Origin: Verrucomicrobiota bacterium
GTDB taxonomy: Bacteria > Verrucomicrobiota > Verrucomicrobiia > Verrucomicrobiales > DEV007
Length of the DNA: 64,000 bases
Direction of reading: 5' to 3'
Assembly: GCA_020630975.1 (NCBI GenBank)
Contig: JAHDID010000033.1
Span: forward strand, 1-64,000
Shown here: positions 17,430-27,600 of the stretch, in pieces
Numbering within the stretch: the stretch's first letter is position 1
Layout: every line of letters starts with the position of its first letter
The notes under the pieces: generated by a model
What the model saw: only the letters and a program-made list of their open reading frames with translations
The model's database searches: none
Told to the model about the DNA's origin: nothing
Made by a program: the position numbers and the translations under genes

Positions 17430-20324
17430 ATGCTACGCTGGATGTTCATTGCACTACTCTGCATCAACTATAGCCACGTCGATGCTGAGCCAAAAGATGC
17501 GAAACAAGAAATCCTCAGCCATCTGGAATCGCTGAAAACTTATGAGGAGAATCCGGACTCTTGGCATGAGTTTTTAGCCCGATATGATAATGAGAACTGG
17601 GCTAAGTTTCCTGCAGCGGACTTAGCTCCATGGTTCCGGAGCGTTCGGGTGGTCAATCTGGGAATACAGCCAAAGGAAAAACCAAGATTCGTAATAACTT
17701 ATGAAACACGATTTTCAGATGATAAAGACTATACCAACCTCGATTGGCACAAAAATAGTTACCTAATCTATCCAGATGCTAAAACTGATGAAAACCGTGT
17801 ACAATCAGGATGGCCTGGCGACCATGGAATAATCGACGGTGAATTCTTCTACATACTAAGAGACCTTTGGTTAGCAACACCAAAAGGACCAGAAAGACTC
17901 CACCCATTTTCAGCTCAAGAAGAGATTAACACTTTTCCTCATTTAGGTTCATCTCTTCACCTTCTTCCGGCAACTTGGGAGGCATCAAAAGAAATTTACC
18001 TACTAATACCTGAAGACCAGAATGAAACATGGGGTTATACGTTCGATAATGGCGTCTTAAAAATCGATAAAGGAGATCAGATCGGAACTGGAGACATTAC
18101 ATTGGAAAACGGCACTCTAAAGTCCGGACCGATCGATGAACATCAAATTGATGTCCACCGAGACTGGAAATCCTTAGAGAAGAGTCTCAATCAGCTATGG
18201 CTAGGAAAGAAGCCAGGAAGCAGCCACGCTCCTCCTGTAAACGCAGAGTTAGATTCAAATTTCAATAGCGAAGAGCGCCTAACGCCTCCCACCATACCAG
18301 AAAACCTACTCTCACTACCACCCCGAGAGGCTGCTACAGCACTAGTGGAGGCAAACCGATCAGATAAACATAGGAATAACTATGAACTAATAGTTCCCAA
18401 TACCCTTTCAGAAAAACTTCCTAAAAACGCCTGGCTTGTCTCTCAGGATATCGGCCACTTTGGCACCGCTGGATACACCAATTACTTAGTTCACTACATC
18501 CACTACAAAGATAATGGTGGAACAATTATTTACCGCGACGATATCAGATCTAGAGAGCCTCTCAAAAAGCTTGAGATTCCTGCACTGAAAGTGAAATGGT
18601 TTCTTGAGGTATGGCTGTGGCTAGAAGAAATCAGAACAGTGCAAAAACTCCTTGCACCTACTATAGAGTCCGACCGGTACTATTTTGAACCTAACTGGCA
18701 CCGTGGAAGAGTAATGACTCTATATGGTGAGAAAAAGGCTGTTTTTCACTATGACTTCATCGAGTCTCAACTAGGAGAAAAATGGATCGGCCCTTACGAT
18801 CGAGGTAAAATAAGTCACTTGTTGTATCCTTTATTTGATCAATTCACTTTAATTCCGAGTGAGAATTTCACTCAGAGTCCGGAGGAAGCATTAATTCAAC
18901 GTAGAACAATGCTGCATGAGGTGGCTAACGGCAGGTTCCTACCACCCCCGATGGTTAAAAGCCTCATTTCCCAAGCGGTAAGCTGCAACGATGTCGAATC
19001 AGGTAGATCCATAATAGCGATTAGCAACTCGATGAGCCCTCCATCTGAGACAGAGAAGATGCACAAATCCCTCGATGAACTAAGCCCGCTTGAAAAAGAT
19101 ATCTTTTTATCGGCATATGCCATGGACCGAATAGATAAACTGGAGATTTATTGCAGAGATAGGATCGAGCGTGCTGCGAAACATTTTGAGGCATTTAGCA
19201 ATCATGAAGAGCTATACCTTGTGTATCTCACAGACCAATCATGGCAACAGCGCGATTTAGCCAAAAGTAGGCTTCTAGAGATCGCGCCCGCGATGCTAAG
19301 TCAAAATCCAGACCCAGAGATTTGGTTAAAGCAGCAGGATGGTGAGACAGATAGTAGCTATCATAGCCGGATATCTGATGTCTTCGGTGTCATAGCTAAA
19401 CGAAATATAGAAGCCGCTAAATCAACTTATGAATCGATGCCTCCTAATCTGCAATATTTGGTCTTGCAACTGTTACACAATGGCCTCGCTCCTGAGGAGC
19501 AGGTCGAAGGTCCCTATTTTGAAGCGTTCTTAAAACAAGCGACATCGGACGTGCCTGAGGGATATCCAGGACACCGAGGAGTGGAGTGGTTAGCTCGACT
19601 TGAGCTGATATCCGACGAAGCTATTCATCCCAAAGTCGCAAACTATCTAGAAACGCTACTGAAGAAACCAGACTACACCTACGCTGATAAATGGTACGTA
19701 ATAAAACTTATGAGCGTATTGGCCAAATTAGAAGATCCTGGGCAATATTGGCAACTGCAGCAGAAAGCTTTTGCATGGCGAATGCGCGAGGATCGCGGCC
19801 TTTATGCAGAGGATGTCATCTCTGCGACTCTCAGTTCGGGCGAAGATCTGGATAAAGCCAACCTAGAACTCTGGGCCTTAATGAAAAATGCTTTTGATGA
19901 GCAGGACATCTTTGTCGATCGTGTACGTTCAATGATTGCCTTTCTGCTAGGGCCTTCTACTGATACGAAAACTTATATCGAAGCGGACGCTCACGCTCCT
20001 GAAGACTTGAAGGAGGCGATGTTAGCAGCGTGGTCAGCTAAGACGAATTTGGAAAAGGTCAAGTGCCTCTCAGATCTATACCGCTATGATGACGAGCATC
20101 GGATAACGATGAGTACTGCTCGAATCCCGTTTGCCTCTGATTTGGAGGCTAAGATCCAAAAATTGCTCGACACATGCTCAGATCAAGAAAAGCAAGAGAT
20201 ACTAGATTATACCAAAGATTGGAAGTCGAGCAGTATACCCGACGCAGTCGTCAAGGCTGGCTATCCACAAGAAGGTCTATTCAGTGGAGATGGCAACCCT
20301 GATGATCCTTTTGGTGGGAACTAA
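17430..20324 (+). CDS. Large exported hypothetical protein, 964 aa
   Basis: Unrecognised. The N-terminal MLRWMFIALLCINYSHVDAE is a short signal peptide with cleavage near VDA-EP. The remainder is soluble and charged; the second half (residues about 500-930) is largely helical, rich in Glu, Leu and Lys, and may be a degenerate helical-repeat array. The C-terminus ends in a low-complexity Asp/Gly/Pro tail with DDPFGG, similar to the linker of the protein at 56-1030. Codon use and AT content differ from the conserved genes around it. It is monocistronic as far as can be seen. Confidence 0.7.
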   Translation: MLRWMFIALLCINYSHVDAEPKDAKQEILSHLESLKTYEENPDSWHEFLARYDNENWAKFPAADLAPWFRSVRVVNLGIQPKEKPRFVITYETRFSDDKDYTNLDWHKNSYLIYPDAKTDENRVQSGWPGDHGIIDGEFFYILRDLWLATPKGPERLHPFSAQEEINTFPHLGSSLHLLPATWEASKEIYLLIPEDQNETWGYTFDNGVLKIDKGDQIGTGDITLENGTLKSGPIDEHQIDVHRDWKSLEKSLNQLWLGKKPGSSHAPPVNAELDSNFNSEERLTPPTIPENLLSLPPREAATALVEANRSDKHRNNYELIVPNTLSEKLPKNAWLVSQDIGHFGTAGYTNYLVHYIHYKDNGGTIIYRDDIRSREPLKKLEIPALKVKWFLEVWLWLEEIRTVQKLLAPTIESDRYYFEPNWHRGRVMTLYGEKKAVFHYDFIESQLGEKWIGPYDRGKISHLLYPLFDQFTLIPSENFTQSPEEALIQRRTMLHEVANGRFLPPPMVKSLISQAVSCNDVESGRSIIAISNSMSPPSETEKMHKSLDELSPLEKDIFLSAYAMDRIDKLEIYCRDRIERAAKHFEAFSNHEELYLVYLTDQSWQQRDLAKSRLLEIAPAMLSQNPDPEIWLKQQDGETDSSYHSRISDVFGVIAKRNIEAAKSTYESMPPNLQYLVLQLLHNGLAPEEQVEGPYFEAFLKQATSDVPEGYPGHRGVEWLARLELISDEAIHPKVANYLETLLKKPDYTYADKWYVIKLMSVLAKLEDPGQYWQLQQKAFAWRMREDRGLYAEDVISATLSSGEDLDKANLELWALMKNAFDEQDIFVDRVRSMIAFLLGPSTDTKTYIEADAHAPEDLKEAMLAAWSAKTNLEKVKCLSDLYRYDDEHRITMSTARIPFASDLEAKIQKLLDTCSDQEKQEILDYTKDWKSSSIPDAVVKAGYPQEGLFSGDGNPDDPFGGN

Positions 20325-20778
20325 TATCTGAGGCTCGGCTCACCGAAAAACTCAATAAGCCAGGGTAGACAGAGAGTCTTTTCTCTCGGTGACAAAGACC
20401 GAATCTCGCCGGAACATCTCATCGGAGCAGTTCAGAAAGACATCTCCTCGTGACCACATAACTCTACATGAGGCGATACGGATCATGTCCGCTACTTATC
20501 CAACGGAGTGATCATACAGATACGCGCCCAAGCTTAGATCCACGAGCCCTATATTTAACTTAGGCTCCCCAAACACACCTCAGACCCTTATCCAATTCAG
20601 AGTCTCCAGTACTGGGTGAGGCTGTTTTCAACTGCCCGGCTTCCCAAGCCGTCGTTTAAGCCAAAGCGGTCTAAATAGAAATTCTCAAATATTCATCTAC
20701 CAGATGAGTTTCCTTTTTCTTCGTCAGCTGAGCGGCAAACTTTATATCAAAATTCGACATTTTGCCTCTGTAAGACGA
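20325..20778. other. Intergenic region holding a REP element
   Basis: About 450 bp between convergent genes. The only recognisable content is the variant B REP element at 20607-20667. No tRNA or open frame with coding character was seen. Confidence 0.55.
20607..20667 (+). repeat. REP-type element, variant B, second copy
   Basis: CAGTACTGGGTGAGGCTGTT followed by TTCAACTGCCCGGCTTCCCA and an AGCCGTCGTTTAAGCC tail. It aligns along its length with 15986-16046, with about nine substitutions. Confidence 0.75.
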
Positions 20779-21354
20779 CTAAGACGCTCTAGACCGATTC
20801 AAGATCGTAGGGAGATGAGCACAGATCGCATTACCGATCGCGAATAGAATACCTATCAACGGCGGGATTTCAGGATGCTCTAGGACGACTTCTAGTATTG
20901 GGATAAATATAGCCCCTGAGATGCCATGAGCAGCTATCGTGTAAAGGATGATTACCACTGTCACTGCCGTAAAGATCGGCGCAAAGGCTGTGTGAAACAG
21001 ACTAAAGATAGCGATCGCAACCAATACTGCAACAAACGAGTCTACATTTTCATAGCGGCTAGCAAAAAATGACGCAATCAAAAATGCAATTATCAACGCG
21101 AGTACCCAATTGACCAGTTTTAGGCGATGATTGACCCAAACGATAAAGAATAGCAGCATCAAGCTCGAATAATGAAGGATGGCACCATTCAGTCGATACT
21201 CGGTGAGCATCATAAGCGGAATAAGATAAGTTAAAAAAGTTCCGATCGCACTGAGGACGAACCATTTAGAATTGAGCTCCACCTGTGGTAACCTTCGCAT
21301 CGTAAATCCGACGATCATCGGCAGGAAATAAAATATCAGCAAAATATGCATCAA
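20779..21354 (-). CDS. Hypothetical polytopic membrane protein
   Basis: A 191-residue protein made almost entirely of hydrophobic segments, about six, with short basic loops (RRLPQ, NHRLKL, ASRYEN). No family is recognised. It starts 58 bp after the stop of the reverse transcriptase gene on the same strand, so it could be the last gene of the retron-like operon. Retrons with membrane effectors exist elsewhere, but this gene is more AT-rich than the RT and the link is only positional. Confidence 0.6.
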   Translation of the reverse strand: MMHILLIFYFLPMIVGFTMRRLPQVELNSKWFVLSAIGTFLTYLIPLMMLTEYRLNGAILHYSSLMLLFFIVWVNHRLKLVNWVLALIIAFLIASFFASRYENVDSFVAVLVAIAIFSLFHTAFAPIFTAVTVVIILYTIAAHGISGAIFIPILEVVLEHPEIPPLIGILFAIGNAICAHLPTILNRSRAS

Positions 21355-21412
21355 AACTTGAGGAGCCGAACCAATTGACTACTCGCTGGCACCTAGTATA
21401 TCACTAGCTTGC

Positions 21413-22714
21413 TTAGTCCGCCGCCTGCAGCCTAAATGGCGCAAACTTTGCAAACAGCTTAGCTCCTAGCTCGGGCTCGACCATGTAAATGTAGGCGATG
21501 TAGCCTTCTAGTTGGGCTAGGTTTTCGCCTTCTAGGATGGGTTTGCCTTGGGATAGATTGTGTAGTTGGGCGCGGACGCGGCGCTTCAGCTCCCTAGGAA
21601 CCTTGGGCGGACCTGGGGTGTTCACTGATAGGCCGGTGACCTGCTGGGGGCCGCCCTGGCGGTGGACGCGGGTCTTGTCGGTGCGGATCTGGAATCCTTC
21701 GTCGGCGACGATGCGGGTGACGCTGCCGATCATGGCACCGGTGTGGGGATCGGCTTTGTGATCGAGAGGTAGGCTAAAGGTGAGATCATCGGCGTAGCGG
21801 GTGTAGCGCCAGCCATACTTTTTCGCTAGCCCCTCTAGGCGTCGATCCATGCGTAGGCAGAGGCTATTGGTCAGGCCGGGGCTAGTCGGAGCGCCCTGGG
21901 GTAGGCAGCGGGGGCCCATGGCGATGTAGTAGGTCTTGTCGCCGTGGGTGACGACCTCGCGCGGGGCCTCGGTGCACAGGTGCGATAGTAGGATGGCGAT
22001 CGGCTCGCGGTAGCCGGCCTTGCGGAAAATGCCTTTGACTCGAGATACCGATACCGTCGGAAAAAAGTCGGCGATATCCATCTTTAGGATCACCTGCGAG
22101 CCGGTGTGGGCGGCGGCATTGGTGACGGTGGAGCGGCCGGGTAGAAAGCCGTGGGCAGCGCCATGCACGGGGAGCCGCTCGACGATGTGGTGTAGGATCC
22201 AGTGCTGTGCCGCCTTTAGCCGGGGCTTGGGTGCCCAGATGGCACGTTCCTTGCCGCTGCGCTTGGGTATGGTAAATCGATGGTAGTGGATACCGGTGGC
22301 GGCATCGCGATGGTAGGCCAGGGAGCGCAGCTCGCCGATGGTGATACCGATGGCATCGGCTAGGTCTGGGGCCTTGTCCAGTGGCGGCAGCTCATTCTCG
22401 GCGGCACGCTCCTCGGCATCGGGTAGGTCCCACTTGTCGGGAGCGTGGTCATCGGTCCAGTAGACATTTTCGCCGATGTGGACGATGTGCTTTTGCTTGT
22501 ACGCCTGCCAGGCTTTTTGCTTGATGCGGCGCTTTTCTTTAGCCTCTTCCTTTAGCTCGTTTTTGTACCGCTTCAGCTCGGCCTTCGACATATCATCGAC
22601 ATCGCGTCGTTCAACGAGGTAGCCATTAGCCTGTAGCTGTTGATTGATGTAGGCGTTCATGCCTCCAGCTTGCTGGATCTGGCGCCATATATCGTTTGGA
22701 TTGGGGTCGGACAT
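21413..22714 (-). CDS. Retron-type reverse transcriptase
   Basis: A 433-residue RNA-directed DNA polymerase. Palm and finger motifs are all present: TIPKRSGKERAIWAP (RT1), KMDIADFFPTV (212-220, first catalytic Asp), LPQGAPTSP (271-279) and RYADDLTFS with the catalytic YADD at 307-310. Two features specific to retron RTs are seen: NAAAH at 199-203 (the NAxxH motif) and VTGLSVN at 359-365 (the VTG motif that contacts the msr RNA). The domain ends with PRELKRRVRAQLHN. The first 120 residues are a charged, coiled-coil-like extension (KAELKRYKNELKEEAKEKRR), longer than in small retron RTs. It is the last clear gene of a four-gene operon, 30 bp after the SWIM/WGR gene, which leaves no room for an msr-msd directly upstream. 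Confidence 0.93.
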   Translation of the reverse strand: MSDPNPNDIWRQIQQAGGMNAYINQQLQANGYLVERRDVDDMSKAELKRYKNELKEEAKEKRRIKQKAWQAYKQKHIVHIGENVYWTDDHAPDKWDLPDAEERAAENELPPLDKAPDLADAIGITIGELRSLAYHRDAATGIHYHRFTIPKRSGKERAIWAPKPRLKAAQHWILHHIVERLPVHGAAHGFLPGRSTVTNAAAHTGSQVILKMDIADFFPTVSVSRVKGIFRKAGYREPIAILLSHLCTEAPREVVTHGDKTYYIAMGPRCLPQGAPTSPGLTNSLCLRMDRRLEGLAKKYGWRYTRYADDLTFSLPLDHKADPHTGAMIGSVTRIVADEGFQIRTDKTRVHRQGGPQQVTGLSVNTPGPPKVPRELKRRVRAQLHNLSQGKPILEGENLAQLEGYIAYIYMVEPELGAKLFAKFAPFRLQAAD

Positions 22715-22744
22715 GTTGGGAAAGTAAATATTTCGTTTCGAATA

Positions 22745-24613
22745 CTAGACAGAGGTGGCATCTAGATAGCCTTTGGCGACTAGGCGGTCGATACGATCGA
22801 GGTAGTCGCTCCTAGCGGTATCGATATGGTTGAAGCGGAGCTGCTGCACACGCAGGTCTTGGCCTACCATGCCCCAGCGAATTCTCACCTGTTTGCGATC
22901 GAGCGAGACCTGATAGACCTGCTCACCTTTCGCTGTGCGGCGGCTGTAGCTGCGCGTCTCGGTGGTGATCTGGTGGCGAGCTTTGCCGTCGGCTTTGCGT
23001 GCGGCATCGCGCTGGGCGTGGGCTAGGCGTAGTGCTACTAGGTGGGTGCAGGGGCCATCCTGTAGGCCCTGCTGGCGGAAAAGATTGCAGGTGCAGTCAG
23101 CTTTGGCGATGTAGCCATCGTCATTGATCAATAGCTGCGGGCGGTAGTCGCGTTTGTCCTCGGCTACCTCTACCTTACCGGTGATCTCTAGTCCCGAGCC
23201 ATGAATGAAGTTCTCCGACGATAGGGTCACGGCACCTTTGCGGGCGATCAGATCGTGAGCCTGTCGCTCGCGTTGGTTTCTATATTGCAGCCGATCTAGA
23301 TCCAGCGGCTCGCTAGTCAGTGGGCGTAGTCGGTAGACCTGCTGTGCCAGATCGTAGATCAGCTGGCCCTGCTGGCAGCCTAGCTGTAGCGCCTGGGTGA
23401 GCTGGGCTCCAGACAGGCTAGTGGCTGTGCCGATATCTTTACTACTGGCATACCAGGTCGACTGCAGATGCTGTACCACGGCCTCGAGATCTGCCGAGCC
23501 CTCGGTGCTCCGAGGTAGTAGTAGGTCGAATGATGCGGCCTGGCTCCAGTTAGCAGCGGTGAAGCCTGTAAGGCCGATGGTCAGCTCCATGTCGCGGCCT
23601 CTCAATATCCAAAAGCAAGGCAGACCACTACCCATGACACGCACCTCGACGGTGTCGGCCAGCGGGAGAAACTGACGCAGCAGCATAAGCCTACGGCGGC
23701 CCCATAGGCGGAGCACCTTAGCTTGTTTGCCAGTGTAGGCGCCGCTATTCGACTCGATGAGTGTCTCCCATGGCTCGAGCACCAGTCTCGGTGGCTCGCC
23801 GGGGACTAGCTCGACACGCATGCCTCGGCGTTTGCCTTTTAGGTCGGCATTCATGCGTAGCTCGCGCAGTACATTGTATAGATCGATCGGCGCGATGGTG
23901 AAGCTATCCATCGGCAGGGTCGCGGCAGACTGCACCTGTAGGAAGCCACGTATCCAGCTGTCGGGTATCTGGATCTGTTTCTCTAGCACGGCATCGGCAC
24001 GCGCTGACTCGGTATCGATAGCCACATCCTGCTGGGCGATCTCGATACGAGTCTCGCGGTAGCTGCGAAATTGGCTGATGTGATCGTATAGCGATTGGCT
24101 AAAGTCGATATTGGTCGTGCCACAGACCTTAGCGTCGTCATCGGCTGCGAATGCCTCGGGCTTTACCGATAGCTTGGCGTAGGTGCCTTCATCCTTTGAG
24201 AATACCTCGAATGCTACCTCATCGGGGTGTACGGATATGATCGGATCAAGGATCAGCCAGGCGTCGGGATCGTTGCGCAATAGCCAATCGAAGTAAGCCT
24301 GCTGTGCCTGCCAATTGTCCAGCTTGGCACTATCGCGCCGCATCCGCTGAAAGGCAAGATAGGCGGTGCGATCTTTTGGCACATAGCGGAAATCGCTACC
24401 GACGATCTGGTATAGAGTCAGCAGTGCCTCGCGCAGGCGTAGTGGTTCCTTTAGCTCGGCTGAAAAACTCACTGGATCTCGCTGCAGATTGCCAAATAGC
24501 GAAAAACTCGCCGACTCGGCGTCGCTGACCTGTAGTCGGCTAGCGCCGGCGTAGACCAGCGTGCTCGCGGTCTGCTGGGGCGTATCTAGGGCTGTATCGG
24601 TATCGCTGCTCAT
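22745..24613 (-). CDS. SWIM zinc-finger + WGR domain protein (retron partner)
   Basis: A 622-residue protein. A SWIM zinc finger (CTC near residue 505, then PCTH near 520, followed by LVALRLAH) is typical of DNA- or protein-binding partners. The C-terminal 75 residues form a WGR domain (VYQVSLDRKQVRIRWGMVG), a nucleic-acid-reading module best known from PARP1. The N-terminal 450 residues are unassigned and may include winged-helix segments. From memory, type XIII retrons encode such a protein (called WHSWIM). Its start overlaps the stop of the 2094-residue gene by 4 bp (ATGA), implying translational coupling; the RT gene follows by 30 bp. No nuclease or NADase active site was recognised. Confidence 0.85.
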   Translation of the reverse strand: MSSDTDTALDTPQQTASTLVYAGASRLQVSDAESASFSLFGNLQRDPVSFSAELKEPLRLREALLTLYQIVGSDFRYVPKDRTAYLAFQRMRRDSAKLDNWQAQQAYFDWLLRNDPDAWLILDPIISVHPDEVAFEVFSKDEGTYAKLSVKPEAFAADDDAKVCGTTNIDFSQSLYDHISQFRSYRETRIEIAQQDVAIDTESARADAVLEKQIQIPDSWIRGFLQVQSAATLPMDSFTIAPIDLYNVLRELRMNADLKGKRRGMRVELVPGEPPRLVLEPWETLIESNSGAYTGKQAKVLRLWGRRRLMLLRQFLPLADTVEVRVMGSGLPCFWILRGRDMELTIGLTGFTAANWSQAASFDLLLPRSTEGSADLEAVVQHLQSTWYASSKDIGTATSLSGAQLTQALQLGCQQGQLIYDLAQQVYRLRPLTSEPLDLDRLQYRNQRERQAHDLIARKGAVTLSSENFIHGSGLEITGKVEVAEDKRDYRPQLLINDDGYIAKADCTCNLFRQQGLQDGPCTHLVALRLAHAQRDAARKADGKARHQITTETRSYSRRTAKGEQVYQVSLDRKQVRIRWGMVGQDLRVQQLRFNHIDTARSDYLDRIDRLVAKGYLDATSV

Positions 24614-27600
24614 GCTGACTGTTTGGCGCGGGCTCGCTTCGATCTGCGCAGGCCTCGCCAGGCGGCTTTGCGTAGTTCTTCGTCGTATTCTTCGGTTTTA
24701 CCTATCTTGGCCAGTTCGTCCTCGGCGGCCTCGGTGCCAGTAGCGGCCAAGGCCTCTATCGCACCAAGTCGAGTCAGGTCGGGTAGAGCCGTATCGGCTG
24801 CTGTCTTTACCAGACCTGCCTGCTCACCGCTGGCCACGGCGTGGGGTAGCACCACTGCCTGGTAGTGGGCGTGGTCCAGGTGGCTGTGGATGACTTTCTT
24901 GGTATGCTTGCCGGTATGGGCGGCGACTCGGTCGAATGCGGTCCGATCGGAGAGTAGGCTCTCGCCGATGGCGTCGGCCTGCTCTGGTGCTAGCTGCACT
25001 AGGGCACCTATCGCTAGATCCCGTGTCTGCCGGTGGCTGGTGTGGGATGCTTGCTCTAGTACCTTTAGCACTGCTGCCGATCCGATGCCTTCGGCCAGTG
25101 CTTTTATGACATCGGCGCCGAGTCGATCTCGGTGCTCCTGCTCAATGCCACTATCCGGCAGTCGGTCGTGCAATGCCAGCAGAGGTGGCTCGGCACCGGA
25201 CTGGCCGCAGGCCCAGACTAGCATCGATACTGCCTCTAGGCTCGAGTCGAGCTGATTGCGCAGTTGGTAGTTGTAGCTATCGTTCGCGATGGCGGCGGTG
25301 AGGCGCTCGGCTTCGCCTAGCCATTTGTCGATGGCCTCGGCTAGATCTTTGGTATGGCTTTTGTCGACGCCTAGTATGCGGGCCGCTAGCACGACCGCCT
25401 CGGCACGATCCGATGTCGTCAGGGTATGGATCGCTTCCTTTAACGGTAGCTTATCTAGATCTAATAGGTCATTGGCCAATGCAGCCTGAAAGTCGTCATC
25501 GCCAAGGTGTGGGTAGATATCTAGGATCTGCTGGGCAGTCGCCTTGCTACGTATCCGCAGGGCCGGATCGTTTGCTTTATCATCGGGATCTTCATCCCAA
25601 TAGACATTTCCGCCCTTGGCGCTGGCTAGATCTGGCTCGATGGAGTCTGCTCCGAATAGTCGGCGGGCACTCTGTAGGGCATCGCAGGTGTTGTAATCAC
25701 TATGCTCGAGTAGGTGGAGCAGCACATTGCGGGTAGCTGGATCGTCGTTGTAGCCTAGTGCTAGCACGGCGGCTTCTCTCGAGCTCCAGCGCTCCCAGCC
25801 ATCGATCTGCGCCCGCTGGCGGACTAGCCCCCAGCCATCTCGAGTATCGAACCAGCGCAACCCTAAGATGGCACGGGTAGCTAGGCCGTCGGAGCTATCG
25901 ACCAAGCGGGAGAGGATCGTAAAGATCTTTTCACTCTGATCAGATTTACCCATGTGCCCGATGGCCTCGGTGGCAGCCTCCTGTAGAGCATGCTCGTCGT
26001 CATCGGCTAGCTGTAGCAGCACTTCGACGGCATTCTCATCGCCCAGCTCGCCGAGCGCCTCTACCGCACGGATACGTAGATACACATCGTCGAATAGCTC
26101 GACGGCGGAGAGCAATATATTCATACCATCGCCCTGGCCAGCGCGGGCCAGGCCCTCGGCTGCGATGAAGCGAGTCGTCGGAGACTTGTGCTCTAGGCCT
26201 GCTAGTAGAGGCTTGTTGTCACCACCGCGATACTTCAGTCGCCAGCCGACTATCTCCATCGCCTGGTCGCGCAGATCAGCCTCGGCATGGTGGGTGAGTG
26301 TCGCTAGAGCAGAGTCGACGGCATTAGTCGCAGAGACTTTTGCGGCCGATAGCGCCTGGTAGGGCACATTTCCGATCTCGGTGCCTTTCTCTAGTAGGCT
26401 GGCGATGACGTCGTCGTGGCGTGGGTGCTGGCCCTCCATCCAGGAGAAATCGCTAGTCCGCTCGTCCCAGTCGTAGGGAGCATCCTGATCGTAGCCGGAG
26501 ATGCGGTAGATGGTGTCGACGACACCACTCACTAGCTTTTTATCCTCGAGTAGCGGCAGTAGCCGTGGCACCACCTCGGGCTGGCGGAAAGAAGCGATCA
26601 CCCCGAGTAGCAGGTAGTCGTCGATATGCTCGGCCTGGTCCCCTAACCGATCGACCAATGCATCTGGGGTGCGTGGATCGCCTAGGCGGCTGAGTCCAGA
26701 GATGATGTGGTGCTGATAATCGGTAGCTTTGTCGCTATCTAGTAGCGAAAGTAGGGCATCGTAGGCTTCTTTCTCGCGAAAATTAGCCAAGGCGGTGGCA
26801 GCCGCGCAGCGAGTGTCTAGGTATTTGGAGTCTAGGGCTTTGACCAATACCGGCTTCACTTTCCTGTCTGCCTCGTAGTCGGCGACTAGCCAGCCAAGCG
26901 CTCGCGAACGCATGCCGGTGTATTTGGCGTCAAGTAGACGGCTGCCAGTTTCGGCGTCACCTATATCTGCGGCTAACAGCTCTGCCGCGCGGACCGATAG
27001 GTCATCGTCTCGATTTAGCGCGACATTCTCTAGTACACTCGCGGCTTGTTTTTTCGCCGATCCAGAGCTGAGCAGCTTCAGTCCCTCGACGCCCATATCG
27101 ATCTGGCCAGACTCGATGCAGTCGCTAGCTAGACGGGTGCGGTCGGTCTCTAGTAGTAGCAATCCATCGAACGATACTCGGCGGATCTCCTGCTGAGCAT
27201 CGGATAGGAATGGAGCCATACTCTGGGTGACCGAGGCGGCACTGATGGCATCGCGATGGCCGAGACGGATCAGGTGGCGGATAGCGTGTAGGCGTATCGT
27301 CTGCCCCTGCGACTCATCGCGGGCGAGACCGACGAAGGTACCAAATACCAGATCCTGGAGATCGGCTAGCTCGGGGCGAGTCTCTGGTCGATCGCCTACC
27401 TCTGGGGCACCGCCAAAACGCTCCTGAAAAGTCTGCCAAGCCAGCTGCCAGGCACTGGGCTTTTCCTCACCCAGCAGCGGCATGATGTGTAGCAGGCGTA
27501 GCTTCACCCGTTCGTCGTCGCCATGGGTAAACCAGGCTGCCACCGAGCGATACATTTCCGCGGGTAGATCCCATTTTTCCCGTTCATTGAAGATACCGAC

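Noticed and set aside
22715-22744. msr-msd directly upstream of the reverse transcriptase
   Set aside because: The gap is only 30 bp, too short for a retron RNA, and no strong hairpin reaches into it.
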